This document shows, one piece after another, positions 15,783 to 25,419 of a DNA stretch of 64,000 nt. Both the position numbers and the translations under genes were made by a program. Source of the stretch: Chitinophaga pendula (GTDB taxonomy: Bacteria > Bacteroidota > Bacteroidia > Chitinophagales > Chitinophagaceae); contig NZ_CP077769.1 in the NCBI RefSeq assembly GCF_020386615.1, positions 62,001 through 126,000 on the forward strand, given 5' to 3'. The notes below the pieces were generated by a model. The model made no database searches, had not been told where the DNA came from, and saw nothing but the letters and a program-made list of their open reading frames with translations. Position 1 is the stretch's first letter, and each line of letters opens with the position of its first letter.

Positions 15783-16781
15783 TTATTTAGGATCGTACGC
15801 CCATTTGATGTAGGAGGCGCCCCAGGTGAATCCGCCGCCGAAGGCAGCGAGTACGAGGTTATCACCTTTTTTGAGTTGTTTTTCGTAGTCCCAGAGGCAG
15901 AGGGGGATGGTACCAGCGGTGGTGTTGCCATAGCGTTGGATGTTCATCATGACTTTTTCTTCGGGTAGTTCCATACGTTGCGCGGTGGCGTCGATGATAC
16001 GTTTGTTGGCCTGGTGAGGTACGAGCCAAGCGATATCGTTGGCGGTGAGGTGATTGCGGGTCATGATATCGTGTGCGGCGTCGGCCATGTTGGCGACGGC
16101 GTATTTGAATACCATTTTACCTTCCTGGTATACGTAGTGTTCGCGGGCGGTTACGGTTTCGAGGGTAGCGGGTTTGGCGGAGCCACCGGCTTTCATGTGG
16201 AGGTATTCGCGGCCATGTCCATCGCTTTTGAGGATGCTATCGAGGAGGCCGAAACCATCTTCGTTAGGTTCGAGGAGTACGCCTGCGCCGCCATCGCCGA
16301 AGATGATGCAGGTGGTTCTATCGGTGTAGTCGATGATGGAGCTCATTTTATCGGCGCCGATGACCATTACTTTTTTGTATTTACCGCTTTCGATGAAGCG
16401 GGCACCGGTATCCAGTGCGTACAAGAATCCGGAGCATGCTGCGGATATATCGAAACCGAAGGCGTTTTTAGCGCCGATTTTGTCAGTAACTATGTTGGCA
16501 GTGGCGGGGAATACCATGTCTGGGGTTACGGTGGCTACGATGAGCACGTCTATTTCTTCGGGGGAGATACCTCTTTTGCGGCAGACCTCCAATGCGATAG
16601 GGACGCAGAGTTCGGAGGTGCCTTTGCCTTCTCCCTTCAGTATCCTTCTCTCGTGAATACCGGTACGTGTGATGATCCATTCATCGGTTGTATCTACTAT
16701 CGTCTCCAGTTCTTTATTGGTCAGTACGTAATCCGGAACATAACCACCCACCGCTGTGATAGCGGCCGTTATTTTATTCAT
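15783..16781 (-). CDS. fabH: Beta-ketoacyl-ACP synthase III
   Basis: 332 residues. Catalytic Cys in [12 protein letters not shown] (about 115), His in [11 protein letters not shown] (about 253) and Asn in [13 protein letters not shown] (about 284), with the C-terminal [10 protein letters not shown] loop. It condenses acetyl-CoA or a branched starter acyl-CoA with malonyl-ACP to initiate fatty acid synthesis. It stands alone rather than next to plsX or fabD. The spacer to ruvA (divergent) is G-rich on the + strand. Confidence 0.96.
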   Translation of the reverse strand: MNKITAAITAVGGYVPDYVLTNKELETIVDTTDEWIITRTGIHERRILKGEGKGTSELCVPIALEVCRKRGISPEEIDVLIVATVTPDMVFPATANIVTDKIGAKNAFGFDISAACSGFLYALDTGARFIESGKYKKVMVIGADKMSSIIDYTDRTTCIIFGDGGAGVLLEPNEDGFGLLDSILKSDGHGREYLHMKAGGSAKPATLETVTAREHYVYQEGKMVFKYAVANMADAAHDIMTRNHLTANDIAWLVPHQANKRIIDATAQRMELPEEKVMMNIQRYGNTTAGTIPLCLWDYEKQLKKGDNLVLAAFGGGFTWGASYIKWAYDPK

Positions 16782-16994
16782 ATAGATTAAATAAATGTTT
16801 AAAACGAGGCGTAAAAATACGACATAAAAGGAATTTCAAAAATGTGATTTAAGGGGGATGGTGTTGGGAGGGGGGCATTGCTGTGCGAGAGGGTTGCGGG
16901 CAGTGGGGGTGTGTGGGGGATATGCGATATTATTGGGGGGTGGTAAAGAAACTGTGAATTTTGCGGACGATTGCTTATTTTGTTTAATTTATTG

Positions 16995-17002
16995 CACTTT
17001 TG
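16995..17002 (+). promoter_or_regulatory. Possible -7 element (CACTTTTG) of ruvA
   Basis: One mismatch to TAnnTTTG, ending five bases before the ruvA ATG, which would leave a leader of about two nucleotides. Confidence 0.4.
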
Positions 17003-17007
17003 CAGCT

Positions 17008-17595
17008 ATGATTGCTTACCTTAATGGAAAACTAGCCTATAAATCTCCCGCCATGGTGTATGTAGATGTCCAGGGAGTTGGCTATGAAGTGCAGATTAGT
17101 TTGCATACCTATTCGCGGATCCAGCAGTTGGACAGCTGCAAGTTGTTAACTTATCTACATATTAAGGAGGATGCGCACACTTTATATGGTTTTTTTGAGG
17201 AAGCCGAGCGGAGTATGTTTTTGTTACTGATAGGTGTATCTGGTATTGGGGCTGGTACGGCCCGGATGATGTTGTCGTCGTTACAGCCTGAAGATATACA
17301 GCGGGCGATTACGATGGAGAATGAGAAGATGCTGGAGAGTGTGAAGGGGATCGGTTCGAAGACTGCCAAGCGTATTATATTGGAACTGAAAGATAAGATC
17401 AGTAAACGGAAGGATGCGGGTGTATATTTATCTTCTGCTTTGAACAATACGGTACAAGAAGATGCGTTAAATGCTCTGATCACTCTCGGAATAGCCCGTA
17501 ATATGGCAGAGCAGGCTATTCAGAAGGTATTGAAAGCTGAGCCACAATTGCAGGATCTGGAAGGATTAATTAAGAAATCCCTTAAAAACTTATAA
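17008..17595 (+). CDS. ruvA: Holliday junction branch migration subunit RuvA
   Basis: 195 residues from the ATG at MIAYLNGKL. OB-fold domain with VYVDVQGVGYEVQISL, followed by two helix-hairpin-helix motifs (LLIGVSGIGAGTARMML and MLESVKGIGSKTAKRII) and the C-terminal RuvB-contacting domain (DALNALITLGI). It binds four-way DNA junctions and, with RuvB, drives branch migration. The open frame begins at 16858, but the extension is not conserved. sprA follows after 39 bp with the same orientation. Confidence 0.95.
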   Translation: MIAYLNGKLAYKSPAMVYVDVQGVGYEVQISLHTYSRIQQLDSCKLLTYLHIKEDAHTLYGFFEEAERSMFLLLIGVSGIGAGTARMMLSSLQPEDIQRAITMENEKMLESVKGIGSKTAKRIILELKDKISKRKDAGVYLSSALNNTVQEDALNALITLGIARNMAEQAIQKVLKAEPQLQDLEGLIKKSLKNL

Positions 17596-17634
17596 AATTT
17601 TTTCTATAAAAGACCTCTATTAAAACCTATTCGC

Positions 17635-20600
17635 TTGGCAAGAAAGACATATTTTGGTGCTTTTGCAGTAATAGGCGTCGTATCTTTTATTATTGTTGGA
17701 ACAGCAGCCGGGAACCGATCAGGTTATAGTTATCATCACAGCGCGAACTGGAAAACTGATACTACCTCAAAGGATACTGCCAGGAAAGATACCTTGAAAT
17801 ACCCTATCAGAGACAGACACGGTACCACTATCACGGAGCCGGTCCGTAATGGCATAGATCTGAAGGATCCATCTGGCATTAAGAAAACAGTAGAATACGA
17901 CCCTGTAACCAAGCAATACACCGTAACCGAAAAGATAGGCAACCAATATTACAGAAACCCCACACCCCTAAGCTTTGATGAATTTTACAAATTACAGTCT
18001 TCACAAAGTGAGCGCAGTTACTGGGAGAAGCGTGCGGGCACGCTAGGTGGCCTGAATAAACGAGGAAGCGGCCCCGATCTCTATTATGGCAGCAACCTGT
18101 TTGACCGTGTATTTGGTGGCAGTAAAGTAGATATCCGTCCACAAGGTAGTGTGGATCTGACCTTTGGTTACCAAGGGCAGAACATCCGTAACCCTGTATT
18201 GGTGGAGCAAGCCCGTAAGAACGGAGGCTTTGACTTTGACATGCAGATCAACATGAACGTAACGGGTAAGATCGGTGAGAAGTTGAAGCTGATCACGAAC
18301 TACAATACACAATCCACCTTTGATTTTGAGAACCAGGTGAAGCTGGAGTACACCGGCTTTGAGGATGAGATCATCAAAAAGATAGAAGCGGGTAACGTTA
18401 GTTTTCCTTTGCGTAGTTCGCTGATATCCGGGGTGCAGTCTTTGTTTGGTGTAAAGACGCAGTTGCAGTTTGGCAAGCTGACGGTGACCAGTGTGTTATC
18501 CAACCAGAAATCGCAGAAGCAGAACCTATTGATCAAAGGCGGTACGCAGGTACAGGACTTTGTGATCCGTGCTGATGAATACGAAGACAACCGGCACTTC
18601 CTCTTAGGTCGTTTCTTCCGGGATACTTTCAATTTTGCTATGTCGAACCTGCCGGTGATCCGGTCACTGGCCTATGTGAATCGTATAGAGGTGTGGGTGA
18701 CCAATAAGACCGGTGCGACGACACAGACCCGTGACATCGTGGGTTTGATGGACCTTGGTGAACGTTTCCCCTTTAATACTGACATCAGACCGACAACCAG
18801 TTCTCAGTTGCCATCTAACGGCGCGAATGACCTGTATGCCAAACTGGCTACTGATGGTGGTGCGCGTAATACCGGGACGGTAGTCAGCCGGTTATTGTCG
18901 ATGAATATTCAGCCGGTGCAGGAGTTTGAAAAGACCTTTGCCCGTAAGCTGGACTCTTCGGAGTATGTGATCAACCGTCAGTTGGGTTTTATCTCTCTTA
19001 ACCAGCAGTTGCAGCCGGATGAGGCATTGGCGGTAGCCTATCAGTATACTTACAATGGCAGGGTGTACCAGGTGGGGGAGTTTTCCCAGGATGTACCGCC
19101 GGATCTGAATAATAGTGCCAATCAGCGTATCCTGTTCCTCAAACTATTGAAAGCTACATCTGCGAGGCCGGCGTTGCCTATCTGGGACCTGATGATGAAA
19201 AACGTGTATGCTACCAATGCTTTCCAGGTAAACCGCCAGGACTTTAAGCTGGACGTTTATTATAAAGATCCTGGTACGGACGACCGTACGCCCAGTGAGA
19301 AACGTTATATACCGGATGCCAAAGGTGTTTATTCCGGTGCTCCTATTATTACCATTCTTAACCTGGACCGTCTGAATAACCAGAATGACCCGCAACCGGA
19401 TGGGGTGTTTGACTATGTGGAAGGATATACGATTAATTCCATGACGGGTAAGGTGATGTTTCCGATGTTGGAGCCATTCGGCGCTGGGTTGAAACCGGCA
19501 TTTGGCGGGGATGTGGCTTTAGAGAAGCAATATCTTTACAATGTGCTGTATGACTCTATTAAAGTGGTGGCGCAGCAGTTCCCTCAATTAAATCGCTTCA
19601 TCCTGAAAGGTTCTTACAAGTCAAGTAATTCCTCTGAAATATTGCTGGGTGGATTTAACATCCCTCCCGGTTCGGTAGTGGTAACGGCCGGCGGGCAGCA
19701 GTTAAGGGAAAACGTCGACTATATCATTGACTATAATCTGGGACGGCTGAAGATCATTAACTCAGGGGTATTGAACTCAGGGATGCCTGTGAATGTACAG
19801 TTTGAGAATAATGCGCTGTTCGGCCAGCAGGTGCGTAACTACCTGGGTACGCGACTGGACTATGTGGTGAATGATAAGCTGAGTCTGGGAGGTACGTTAG
19901 TACGTATGAGTGAGCGGCCTTATTACCAGAAGGTGAACTTCGGCGATGATCCTATCCGCAATACGATGGTGGGGCTGGATGTGAACTATGCTTCTGAGTG
20001 GAAAGGCCTGACGCGCTTCCTGGATAAGTTACCTAACTATAGTACTACGGCACCTTCGAGCATATTGTTCACCGGTGAGGTAGCGCGGTTGTTTCCCGGG
20101 CACAGTAAGCTGATCAATGCACCAGGAGGTAAGCAGGGGCAGGTGTTCATAGATGATTTTGAAGGTTCGAGGAGTGGGCTTGATCTGCGGTTCCCGGCTA
20201 TTAACTGGTTCCTGGCGTCTACGCCGAAGGGTGCTACTGATGAAAACGGCGCGATCCTGTTTCCCGAGGCGGATGCCAACAATTCACTTTCTTATGGTAA
20301 GAACCGTGCGTTGCTATCCTGGTATAATATAGAACCGACCTTACAGATACCGAAGTCGCCCGGATTACCTAACAACATTACGAAGGAAGAGCAGTCTGAC
20401 CCGAGGGTCCGGTTGGTGTATCAGAAGGAGGTATTTACCAATCGTTCTACAGACTTTGGACAAAGCCAGCTGTTGACATTAGACCTGGCCTATTATCCCC
20501 GGGAGCGTGGTCCGTATAACTATACTGCCAGCCCGGACAGCATCGATGCGAACGGACGTCTGCGTAATCCGGCCAAAAAATGGGGTGGTATCATGCGTGC

Positions 20601-23600
20601 GATCGACAACAGTGACTTTGAAACTTCCAACGTAGAATTCATTGAGTTCTGGGTTCAGGATCCTTTCATTAAAAATCCCAATAGCACCGGTGGTCAACTA
20701 TACTTTAACCTTGGTAACGTATCGGAGGATGTACTGAAGGATTCACGCAAATTCTTCGAGAACGGATTGCCTGATCCTAACCGGGAGCCTAATAAAATAG
20801 ATACATCCAACTGGGGACGTATTCCTAAATTTCAGCAACAGATCACTCAGGCATTTGATAATGACCCTGCGATCCGCGCTTACCAGGATGTGGGATATGA
20901 CGGTCTGCGTTCTGACGATGAGGCTAATTTCTATAAGGATTACATGGCTCGTTTGCAGAGTAACTTCCCTGCAGGATCTCCCTTGAGAGAGAGTGCAAGA
21001 CTGGACCCGTCGAATGATGACTATCGTCACTATCGTAACAGTGAGTATGATAAACTGCCTACTTACGAGACCAATAATGGCAATCCCGTTATCCTGCAGC
21101 GTTATAAATACTATAGCAAACCGGAAGGTAACTCGCCGGTATCTGACGGTAAGTCTCAATATTCTTCTGCTTCGACCAACATTCCGGAGTCGGAGGACCT
21201 GAACAGGGATAACACGCTGAATGAAACGGAAGAGTATTTCCAGTACATGGTAAAGCTGCGGCCTAACATGAACATCGGTGAGAGCTATGTGGTAGATAAG
21301 ATACAGGCGGATGTGACGCTGGCAAACGGGCAGAAGACGAAGGAGACCTGGTATCAGTTTAAGGTGCCGATCGCCAACTATAACAGGAAGATCGGTAACA
21401 TCCCTGATTTCAAGTCTATACGTTTTATGCGTATGTTCCTGACCGGTTTCCAGGATTCTATCGTATTGCGTTTTGCCAAGCTGGAGCTGGTACGTAACCA
21501 GTGGCGCCGGTATCAGTATGAACTGAAGCCCGGTGATCCGATCCCTGTTGATGAGACTACGACCTTCAACTCTTCTGCTGTAAATATTGAGGAGAACTCT
21601 TCCCGTAAGCCTATACCTTATGTGCTGCCTCCGGGTGTGTTAAGGCAGAATACTGTCAGCACCAACAATACTACTTTACAGTTGAATGAGCAGGCGTTGT
21701 CCATGCAGATCTGTAACCTGAAAGACGGTGATACCAGGGCGTTGTATAAGAACCTGAATATGGACATGCGTCAGTACAAGCAATTGCAGATGTTCATACA
21801 CGGGGAAGCGGTAGGTACGCAGACCTCTCTTAAAGACGGTGACCTGCGGGTCGTAATCCGTATGGGTAGCGACTTTGTAGAGAACTATTATGAATATCAG
21901 GTACCGCTTAAGCTGACACCATTCTTTGCTACCCGTGATACGGATATATGGCCGGATAGTAACAATATCGACCTGACGATGACCAGGTTGAGTGAGCTGA
22001 AGATGAAACGTAATAATGCCGGTGCCTCTCCGCTGTTACCATATACGGAGGCAGACGGTTCCGGTCGTACATTGGTAGTGGTAGGTAATCCTAACCTGGG
22101 CGACGTACGGAACTTTATGATCGGTGTCTTGAACCCTAAAGATGATGGTATGCCTAAGTGTGGGGAAATCTGGGTGAATGAGTTGCGCGTAAGCGGGCTG
22201 GATGAGAAAGGTGGGTACGCCGCGCTGGCCAGGGTAGATATACAGTTGGCCGATCTCGGTTCGGTTACGGCCTCTGGTAGTATGCATACTGCTGGTTTTG
22301 GAAATATAGATCAACGGGTGAATGAGCGGTTCCGGGATAACTTCCTGCAATATGATGTGGCGGCTAATCTGGATCTGGGTAAGTTATTGCCCAAGAAAGC
22401 AGGGTTGTCTATCCCAGTATATGCCGGGTATTCGCAGACAACCAGTAACCCGGAATATGATCCTTACGATCTGGATATCAAACTAAAAGATAAGATGAGG
22501 TTAGCCCGCAGCAAAGCACAGCGGGATTCTATCAAGCGGGATGCACAGGATTTCACCTCTATTAAGAGTCTGAACTTTACGAATGTGCGTAAACTGAACC
22601 AGGGTAAAAAGCTGAAGGTGTGGGATCTGGAGAATTTTGATATCAGTTATTCCTTCTCGCAGATATACCGTCATAGCCCCATCATCGAAAATGATATCCT
22701 CACCAAACATCGTGGTGGCCTGGGGTATAACTATGCAGGGCAAAGCAGGTTCCTGGAGCCATTTAAGAGGCTGATCAAAAGTAAGTCGCATTGGTTGTCG
22801 CTGATACGCGACTTTAATATCAACTACGTGCCTTCTATTATCAGTTTCCGTGCAGATATAACTCGTCAGTTCGGCGCTACACGTATACGAAATGTAGGGG
22901 GAGATGCCGGCTTTAAACTACCTGAGACTTACGATAAATACTTTACGTTTGACCGTTACTATGGTCTTAAATGGGATCTGACAAAGAGTATCTCCATCGA
23001 CTTTAACGCGGTTAACAACGCACGTATCGATGAACCTTATGGCCGGATCAATACAAAAGAGAAAAAGGATACGGTACGCCGGAACCTGTTCAAACTGGGA
23101 CGTACAACGAACTACTTCCAGTCGGCCAATATCACTTATACATTACCGACGGCTAAATTCCCATTGTTAAGCTGGACGAATGTAGCAATAGGATATAGTA
23201 CAGAATACCGCTGGACAGGTGCTTCCAGGTTGGCTTTATATCTCGGTAATGCGATAGAGAACACGCAACAGAAAACGGTTACTGCAGAGTTGAAGTTTAC
23301 CGAGCTGTATAACCGCTCCCGGTTCCTGCGGCAGGTAACATCGAGTAAGCCGCCGCCAGTAAAGGCCAATCAACCTCAGCAGAACAATAACAATAACCAA
23401 CAGCAGAATAAACCGCAACCGAAGAAGGATGAAAGTGCAGGAGAGATATCGCCAATCCTCAAAGCCGTGATGAAACCGCTGTTGTCCATCAAACGTATCG
23501 GTATCAACTACACAGAGAATGCGGGTACACGTTTGCCAGGTTATATTGACAGTACCAAAGTATTGGGAATGAACTGGGCATCTATGGCACCGGGGCTGGC

Positions 23601-24891
23601 ATTTGTATTCGGACATCAACCGGATAAAAAGTGGTTGGACAACTTTGCGAAGAAAGGACTGGTGACGCCAGATACGCTATTCAATATCCAGTTCCAGCAA
23701 CAGTTTACACAAAGACTGGATGCGCAGGCACAATTGGAACCAGCTCCTGATTTGCGTATCGACCTGAACATCACCAAATCGTTCTCCAAAACGCATACGG
23801 AGCTGTTCAAGAATGTGACCGATTCAGGGTTCCAGCACCAAAGTCCGTACGATGCGGGTGGCTTTGAGATCACTTATATCGCGATCAAAACGATGTTTAA
23901 AAAGATCGATTCAGAAAATGGTATCTCTAAAACGTTCCGTGATTTTGAAAGCTATAGAAGGGTCATCTCAGAACGTTTAGGCGCCCAAAACCCTTATAGT
24001 AATCAGCCGGGCGTTCCTTTGTATGATCCTAAAGATCCTAATTACCGTTATGGTTACGGGCGTTATGCACAGGATGTATTGATACCAGCCTTCCTAGCAG
24101 CTTATACTGGTAAAGATCCCAGTAAGATAGGGTTGTTGAAACAGAACAACGGCAACATCCGCTCTAATCCGTTCAAGAGCTTTATACCGCGTCCTAACTG
24201 GCGTGTCACCTATAATGGGTTGAGTAAGCTGCATCCCTTCCGTAACTTCCTGACTAACCTGACATTGAGCCATGCTTACGTGGGTAACCTGAGTATGAAC
24301 TCGTACAATACAGCGTTGTTCTATGAAGATCCGCGGCTGGCTGGTTATCCGGGCTTCGTAGATCCGGTATCGGGCAACTACATACCTTATTTCCTGGTGC
24401 CGAACCTTACGCTTACAGAACAGTTTGCACCGTTGATAGGGTTCGATATGACCTTTACCAATAGCCTGAATGCGCGGCTGGAGTTTAAGAAGAGCCGTTC
24501 GTTGGCGCTCAGTCTGATCGATTACCAGCTGACCGAGCTGCGTTCGAGTGAGATCGTGGTAGGCGCTGGCTACCGTATGCGTGGCTTCCCGCTGCCATTC
24601 AAGATCGGTAAAGATGGCGGTAAGCGTTTGCAGAACGATCTGAACCTGCGACTGGATATGAGCCTTCGTGATGATCGTACGGTGAATAACCGACTGGATG
24701 CCGACCAGGTGATTCCGACCAGTGGTCAGAAAGTGATCGGTATAGCGCCTTCTATTGACTATATCGTGAACAATCGTCTGAACTTGCGTTTCTTCTACGA
24801 TCGCCGGCAGACGATCCCGGTGATATCTACTTCCTACCCGATCACCAATACACGCGGTGGTCTGACGGTGAGGTTTATGTTGACGCAATAA
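17635..24891 (+). CDS. sprA: SprA/Sov, type IX secretion outer-membrane translocon
   Basis: 2418 residues, in the size range of the giant T9SS beta-barrel. N-terminal hydrophobic signal (FGAFAVIGVVSFIIVGTAAG), then the conserved SprA opening segments SFDEFYKLQSSQSERSYW, LYYGSNLFDRVFGG, VDIRPQGSVDLTFGYQGQ and KLITNYNTQSTFDFENQVKL. Later conserved pieces include INDAPGGKQ-like 'LINAPGGKQGQVFIDDFEGS' and repeated barrel strands, with a Gln/Asn-rich linker (QQNNNNNQQQNK) near residue 1915. SprA forms the 36-strand pore through which CTD-bearing proteins leave the cell. The start is TTG; no ATG precedes the signal sequence. ruvA-sprA adjacency is frequent in Bacteroidota. Confidence 0.96.
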   Translation: MARKTYFGAFAVIGVVSFIIVGTAAGNRSGYSYHHSANWKTDTTSKDTARKDTLKYPIRDRHGTTITEPVRNGIDLKDPSGIKKTVEYDPVTKQYTVTEKIGNQYYRNPTPLSFDEFYKLQSSQSERSYWEKRAGTLGGLNKRGSGPDLYYGSNLFDRVFGGSKVDIRPQGSVDLTFGYQGQNIRNPVLVEQARKNGGFDFDMQINMNVTGKIGEKLKLITNYNTQSTFDFENQVKLEYTGFEDEIIKKIEAGNVSFPLRSSLISGVQSLFGVKTQLQFGKLTVTSVLSNQKSQKQNLLIKGGTQVQDFVIRADEYEDNRHFLLGRFFRDTFNFAMSNLPVIRSLAYVNRIEVWVTNKTGATTQTRDIVGLMDLGERFPFNTDIRPTTSSQLPSNGANDLYAKLATDGGARNTGTVVSRLLSMNIQPVQEFEKTFARKLDSSEYVINRQLGFISLNQQLQPDEALAVAYQYTYNGRVYQVGEFSQDVPPDLNNSANQRILFLKLLKATSARPALPIWDLMMKNVYATNAFQVNRQDFKLDVYYKDPGTDDRTPSEKRYIPDAKGVYSGAPIITILNLDRLNNQNDPQPDGVFDYVEGYTINSMTGKVMFPMLEPFGAGLKPAFGGDVALEKQYLYNVLYDSIKVVAQQFPQLNRFILKGSYKSSNSSEILLGGFNIPPGSVVVTAGGQQLRENVDYIIDYNLGRLKIINSGVLNSGMPVNVQFENNALFGQQVRNYLGTRLDYVVNDKLSLGGTLVRMSERPYYQKVNFGDDPIRNTMVGLDVNYASEWKGLTRFLDKLPNYSTTAPSSILFTGEVARLFPGHSKLINAPGGKQGQVFIDDFEGSRSGLDLRFPAINWFLASTPKGATDENGAILFPEADANNSLSYGKNRALLSWYNIEPTLQIPKSPGLPNNITKEEQSDPRVRLVYQKEVFTNRSTDFGQSQLLTLDLAYYPRERGPYNYTASPDSIDANGRLRNPAKKWGGIMRAIDNSDFETSNVEFIEFWVQDPFIKNPNSTGGQLYFNLGNVSEDVLKDSRKFFENGLPDPNREPNKIDTSNWGRIPKFQQQITQAFDNDPAIRAYQDVGYDGLRSDDEANFYKDYMARLQSNFPAGSPLRESARLDPSNDDYRHYRNSEYDKLPTYETNNGNPVILQRYKYYSKPEGNSPVSDGKSQYSSASTNIPESEDLNRDNTLNETEEYFQYMVKLRPNMNIGESYVVDKIQADVTLANGQKTKETWYQFKVPIANYNRKIGNIPDFKSIRFMRMFLTGFQDSIVLRFAKLELVRNQWRRYQYELKPGDPIPVDETTTFNSSAVNIEENSSRKPIPYVLPPGVLRQNTVSTNNTTLQLNEQALSMQICNLKDGDTRALYKNLNMDMRQYKQLQMFIHGEAVGTQTSLKDGDLRVVIRMGSDFVENYYEYQVPLKLTPFFATRDTDIWPDSNNIDLTMTRLSELKMKRNNAGASPLLPYTEADGSGRTLVVVGNPNLGDVRNFMIGVLNPKDDGMPKCGEIWVNELRVSGLDEKGGYAALARVDIQLADLGSVTASGSMHTAGFGNIDQRVNERFRDNFLQYDVAANLDLGKLLPKKAGLSIPVYAGYSQTTSNPEYDPYDLDIKLKDKMRLARSKAQRDSIKRDAQDFTSIKSLNFTNVRKLNQGKKLKVWDLENFDISYSFSQIYRHSPIIENDILTKHRGGLGYNYAGQSRFLEPFKRLIKSKSHWLSLIRDFNINYVPSIISFRADITRQFGATRIRNVGGDAGFKLPETYDKYFTFDRYYGLKWDLTKSISIDFNAVNNARIDEPYGRINTKEKKDTVRRNLFKLGRTTNYFQSANITYTLPTAKFPLLSWTNVAIGYSTEYRWTGASRLALYLGNAIENTQQKTVTAELKFTELYNRSRFLRQVTSSKPPPVKANQPQQNNNNNQQQNKPQPKKDESAGEISPILKAVMKPLLSIKRIGINYTENAGTRLPGYIDSTKVLGMNWASMAPGLAFVFGHQPDKKWLDNFAKKGLVTPDTLFNIQFQQQFTQRLDAQAQLEPAPDLRIDLNITKSFSKTHTELFKNVTDSGFQHQSPYDAGGFEITYIAIKTMFKKIDSENGISKTFRDFESYRRVISERLGAQNPYSNQPGVPLYDPKDPNYRYGYGRYAQDVLIPAFLAAYTGKDPSKIGLLKQNNGNIRSNPFKSFIPRPNWRVTYNGLSKLHPFRNFLTNLTLSHAYVGNLSMNSYNTALFYEDPRLAGYPGFVDPVSGNYIPYFLVPNLTLTEQFAPLIGFDMTFTNSLNARLEFKKSRSLALSLIDYQLTELRSSEIVVGAGYRMRGFPLPFKIGKDGGKRLQNDLNLRLDMSLRDDRTVNNRLDADQVIPTSGQKVIGIAPSIDYIVNNRLNLRFFYDRRQTIPVISTSYPITNTRGGLTVRFMLTQ

Positions 24892-24918
24892 CAATAAGCC
24901 GATTAGTAATAATAAATT

Positions 24919-24950
24919 GGGGGTTGATGATCATCATCAACTCCCTACTT
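24919..24950 (+). terminator. Terminator-like hairpin after sprA
   Basis: GGGGGTTGATGA pairs with TCATCAACTCCC (one wobble) around a 3-nt loop, followed by TACTTTTAT. Confidence 0.75.
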
Positions 24951-24972
24951 TTATGGTATACCGCCAATAAAT

Positions 24973-25003
24973 ACAAAAGCCTCGTATTATACGAGGCTTT
25001 TGT
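24973..25003. terminator. Second, symmetric terminator hairpin
   Basis: Perfect 14-bp stem ACAAAAGCCTCGTA/TACGAGGCTTTTGT with loop TTA; it can act on both strands and would also close the small minus-strand ORF that ends 8 bp away. Confidence 0.85.
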
Positions 25004-25010
25004 AAGATCT

Positions 25011-25148
25011 TCAACTGTACCCGAAGGAATACTGTTTTTCGCCCACCCAATCTTGCTTCATTGCCCAACGGCCGTAATTATTCCTTCTGGATCTGTCAAA
25101 ATAGAAGCGCCATTGATCCTTCCACCTGGGATAATACAGGCGCAGCAT
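25011..25148 (-). CDS. Possible small protein (45 residues), unrecognised
   Basis: ATG-to-TGA frame on the minus strand encoding a basic, aromatic-rich peptide that begins MLRLYYPRWKDQWRFYF and ends EKQYSFGYS. I do not recognise it. Support is contextual: a perfect -7 box (TACATTTG) lies 12 nt upstream and a perfect 14-bp terminator hairpin 8 bp downstream, so it has its own transcription unit between sprA and the SDR gene. Amino acid composition (4 Trp, 6 Tyr, many Arg/Lys) is unusual. It could be a real small protein or a chance frame on a small RNA. Confidence 0.45.
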   Translation of the reverse strand: MLRLYYPRWKDQWRFYFDRSRRNNYGRWAMKQDWVGEKQYSFGYS

Positions 25149-25159
25149 GTAAATTGTTA

Positions 25160-25167
25160 CAAATGTA
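25160..25167 (-). promoter_or_regulatory. -7 element (TACATTTG) for the small minus-strand ORF
   Basis: Exact TAnnTTTG on the minus strand, 11 nt from the small ORF's ATG. Confidence 0.5.
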
Positions 25168-25343
25168 AGCATAGGGATATGGTATAGATATTATGGATAG
25201 TTAGTCTCAAACATTGTAACGCAAATCTACACTTTGCTGGTCATGGGTTGGGAATAGCTGGTTTTAATAAATTATTACTTTATCTCGATGCACATGTTAG
25301 TTACTAATAGCTTAGCCAGCATTCCGGAAGACTCTCTTCGCCT

Positions 25344-25371
25344 TTTACGAAGAACAGCAAATATGTTAATA
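25344..25371 (+). other. Candidate dif (XerCD) site
   Basis: 28 bp arranged as TTTACGAAGAA + CAGCAA + ATATGTTAATA. By my hand alignment the right arm matches 8 of 11 positions of the E. coli XerD arm (TTATGTTAAAT) and the left arm 6 of 11 of the B. subtilis XerC arm, including the terminal AGAA. It lies at the point where GC skew and gene orientation reverse. Tentative: such scores can arise by chance in AT-rich DNA. Confidence 0.3.
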
Positions 25372-25407
25372 TTATCAAATGTATATTTTTTATATAATAA
25401 TTAACAT
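25363..25407. repeat. AT-rich inverted repeat at the convergent junction
   Basis: ATGTTAATATTAT and ATAATAATTAACAT are complementary apart from a one-base bulge, with an 18-nt spacer. It lies 12 bp after the SDR gene's stop, so it may form its 3' hairpin. The rest of the 24892-25419 interval shows no further gene. Confidence 0.6.
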
Positions 25408-25419
25408 CACATGATCGTG

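Noticed and set aside
15978..16790. 270-codon plus-strand frame opposite fabH
   Set aside because: The minus strand encodes an intact FabH with Cys-His-Asn triad.
24924..25187. 87-codon plus-strand frame after sprA
   Set aside because: Runs through two terminator hairpins and lies opposite a small minus-strand frame with its own promoter.
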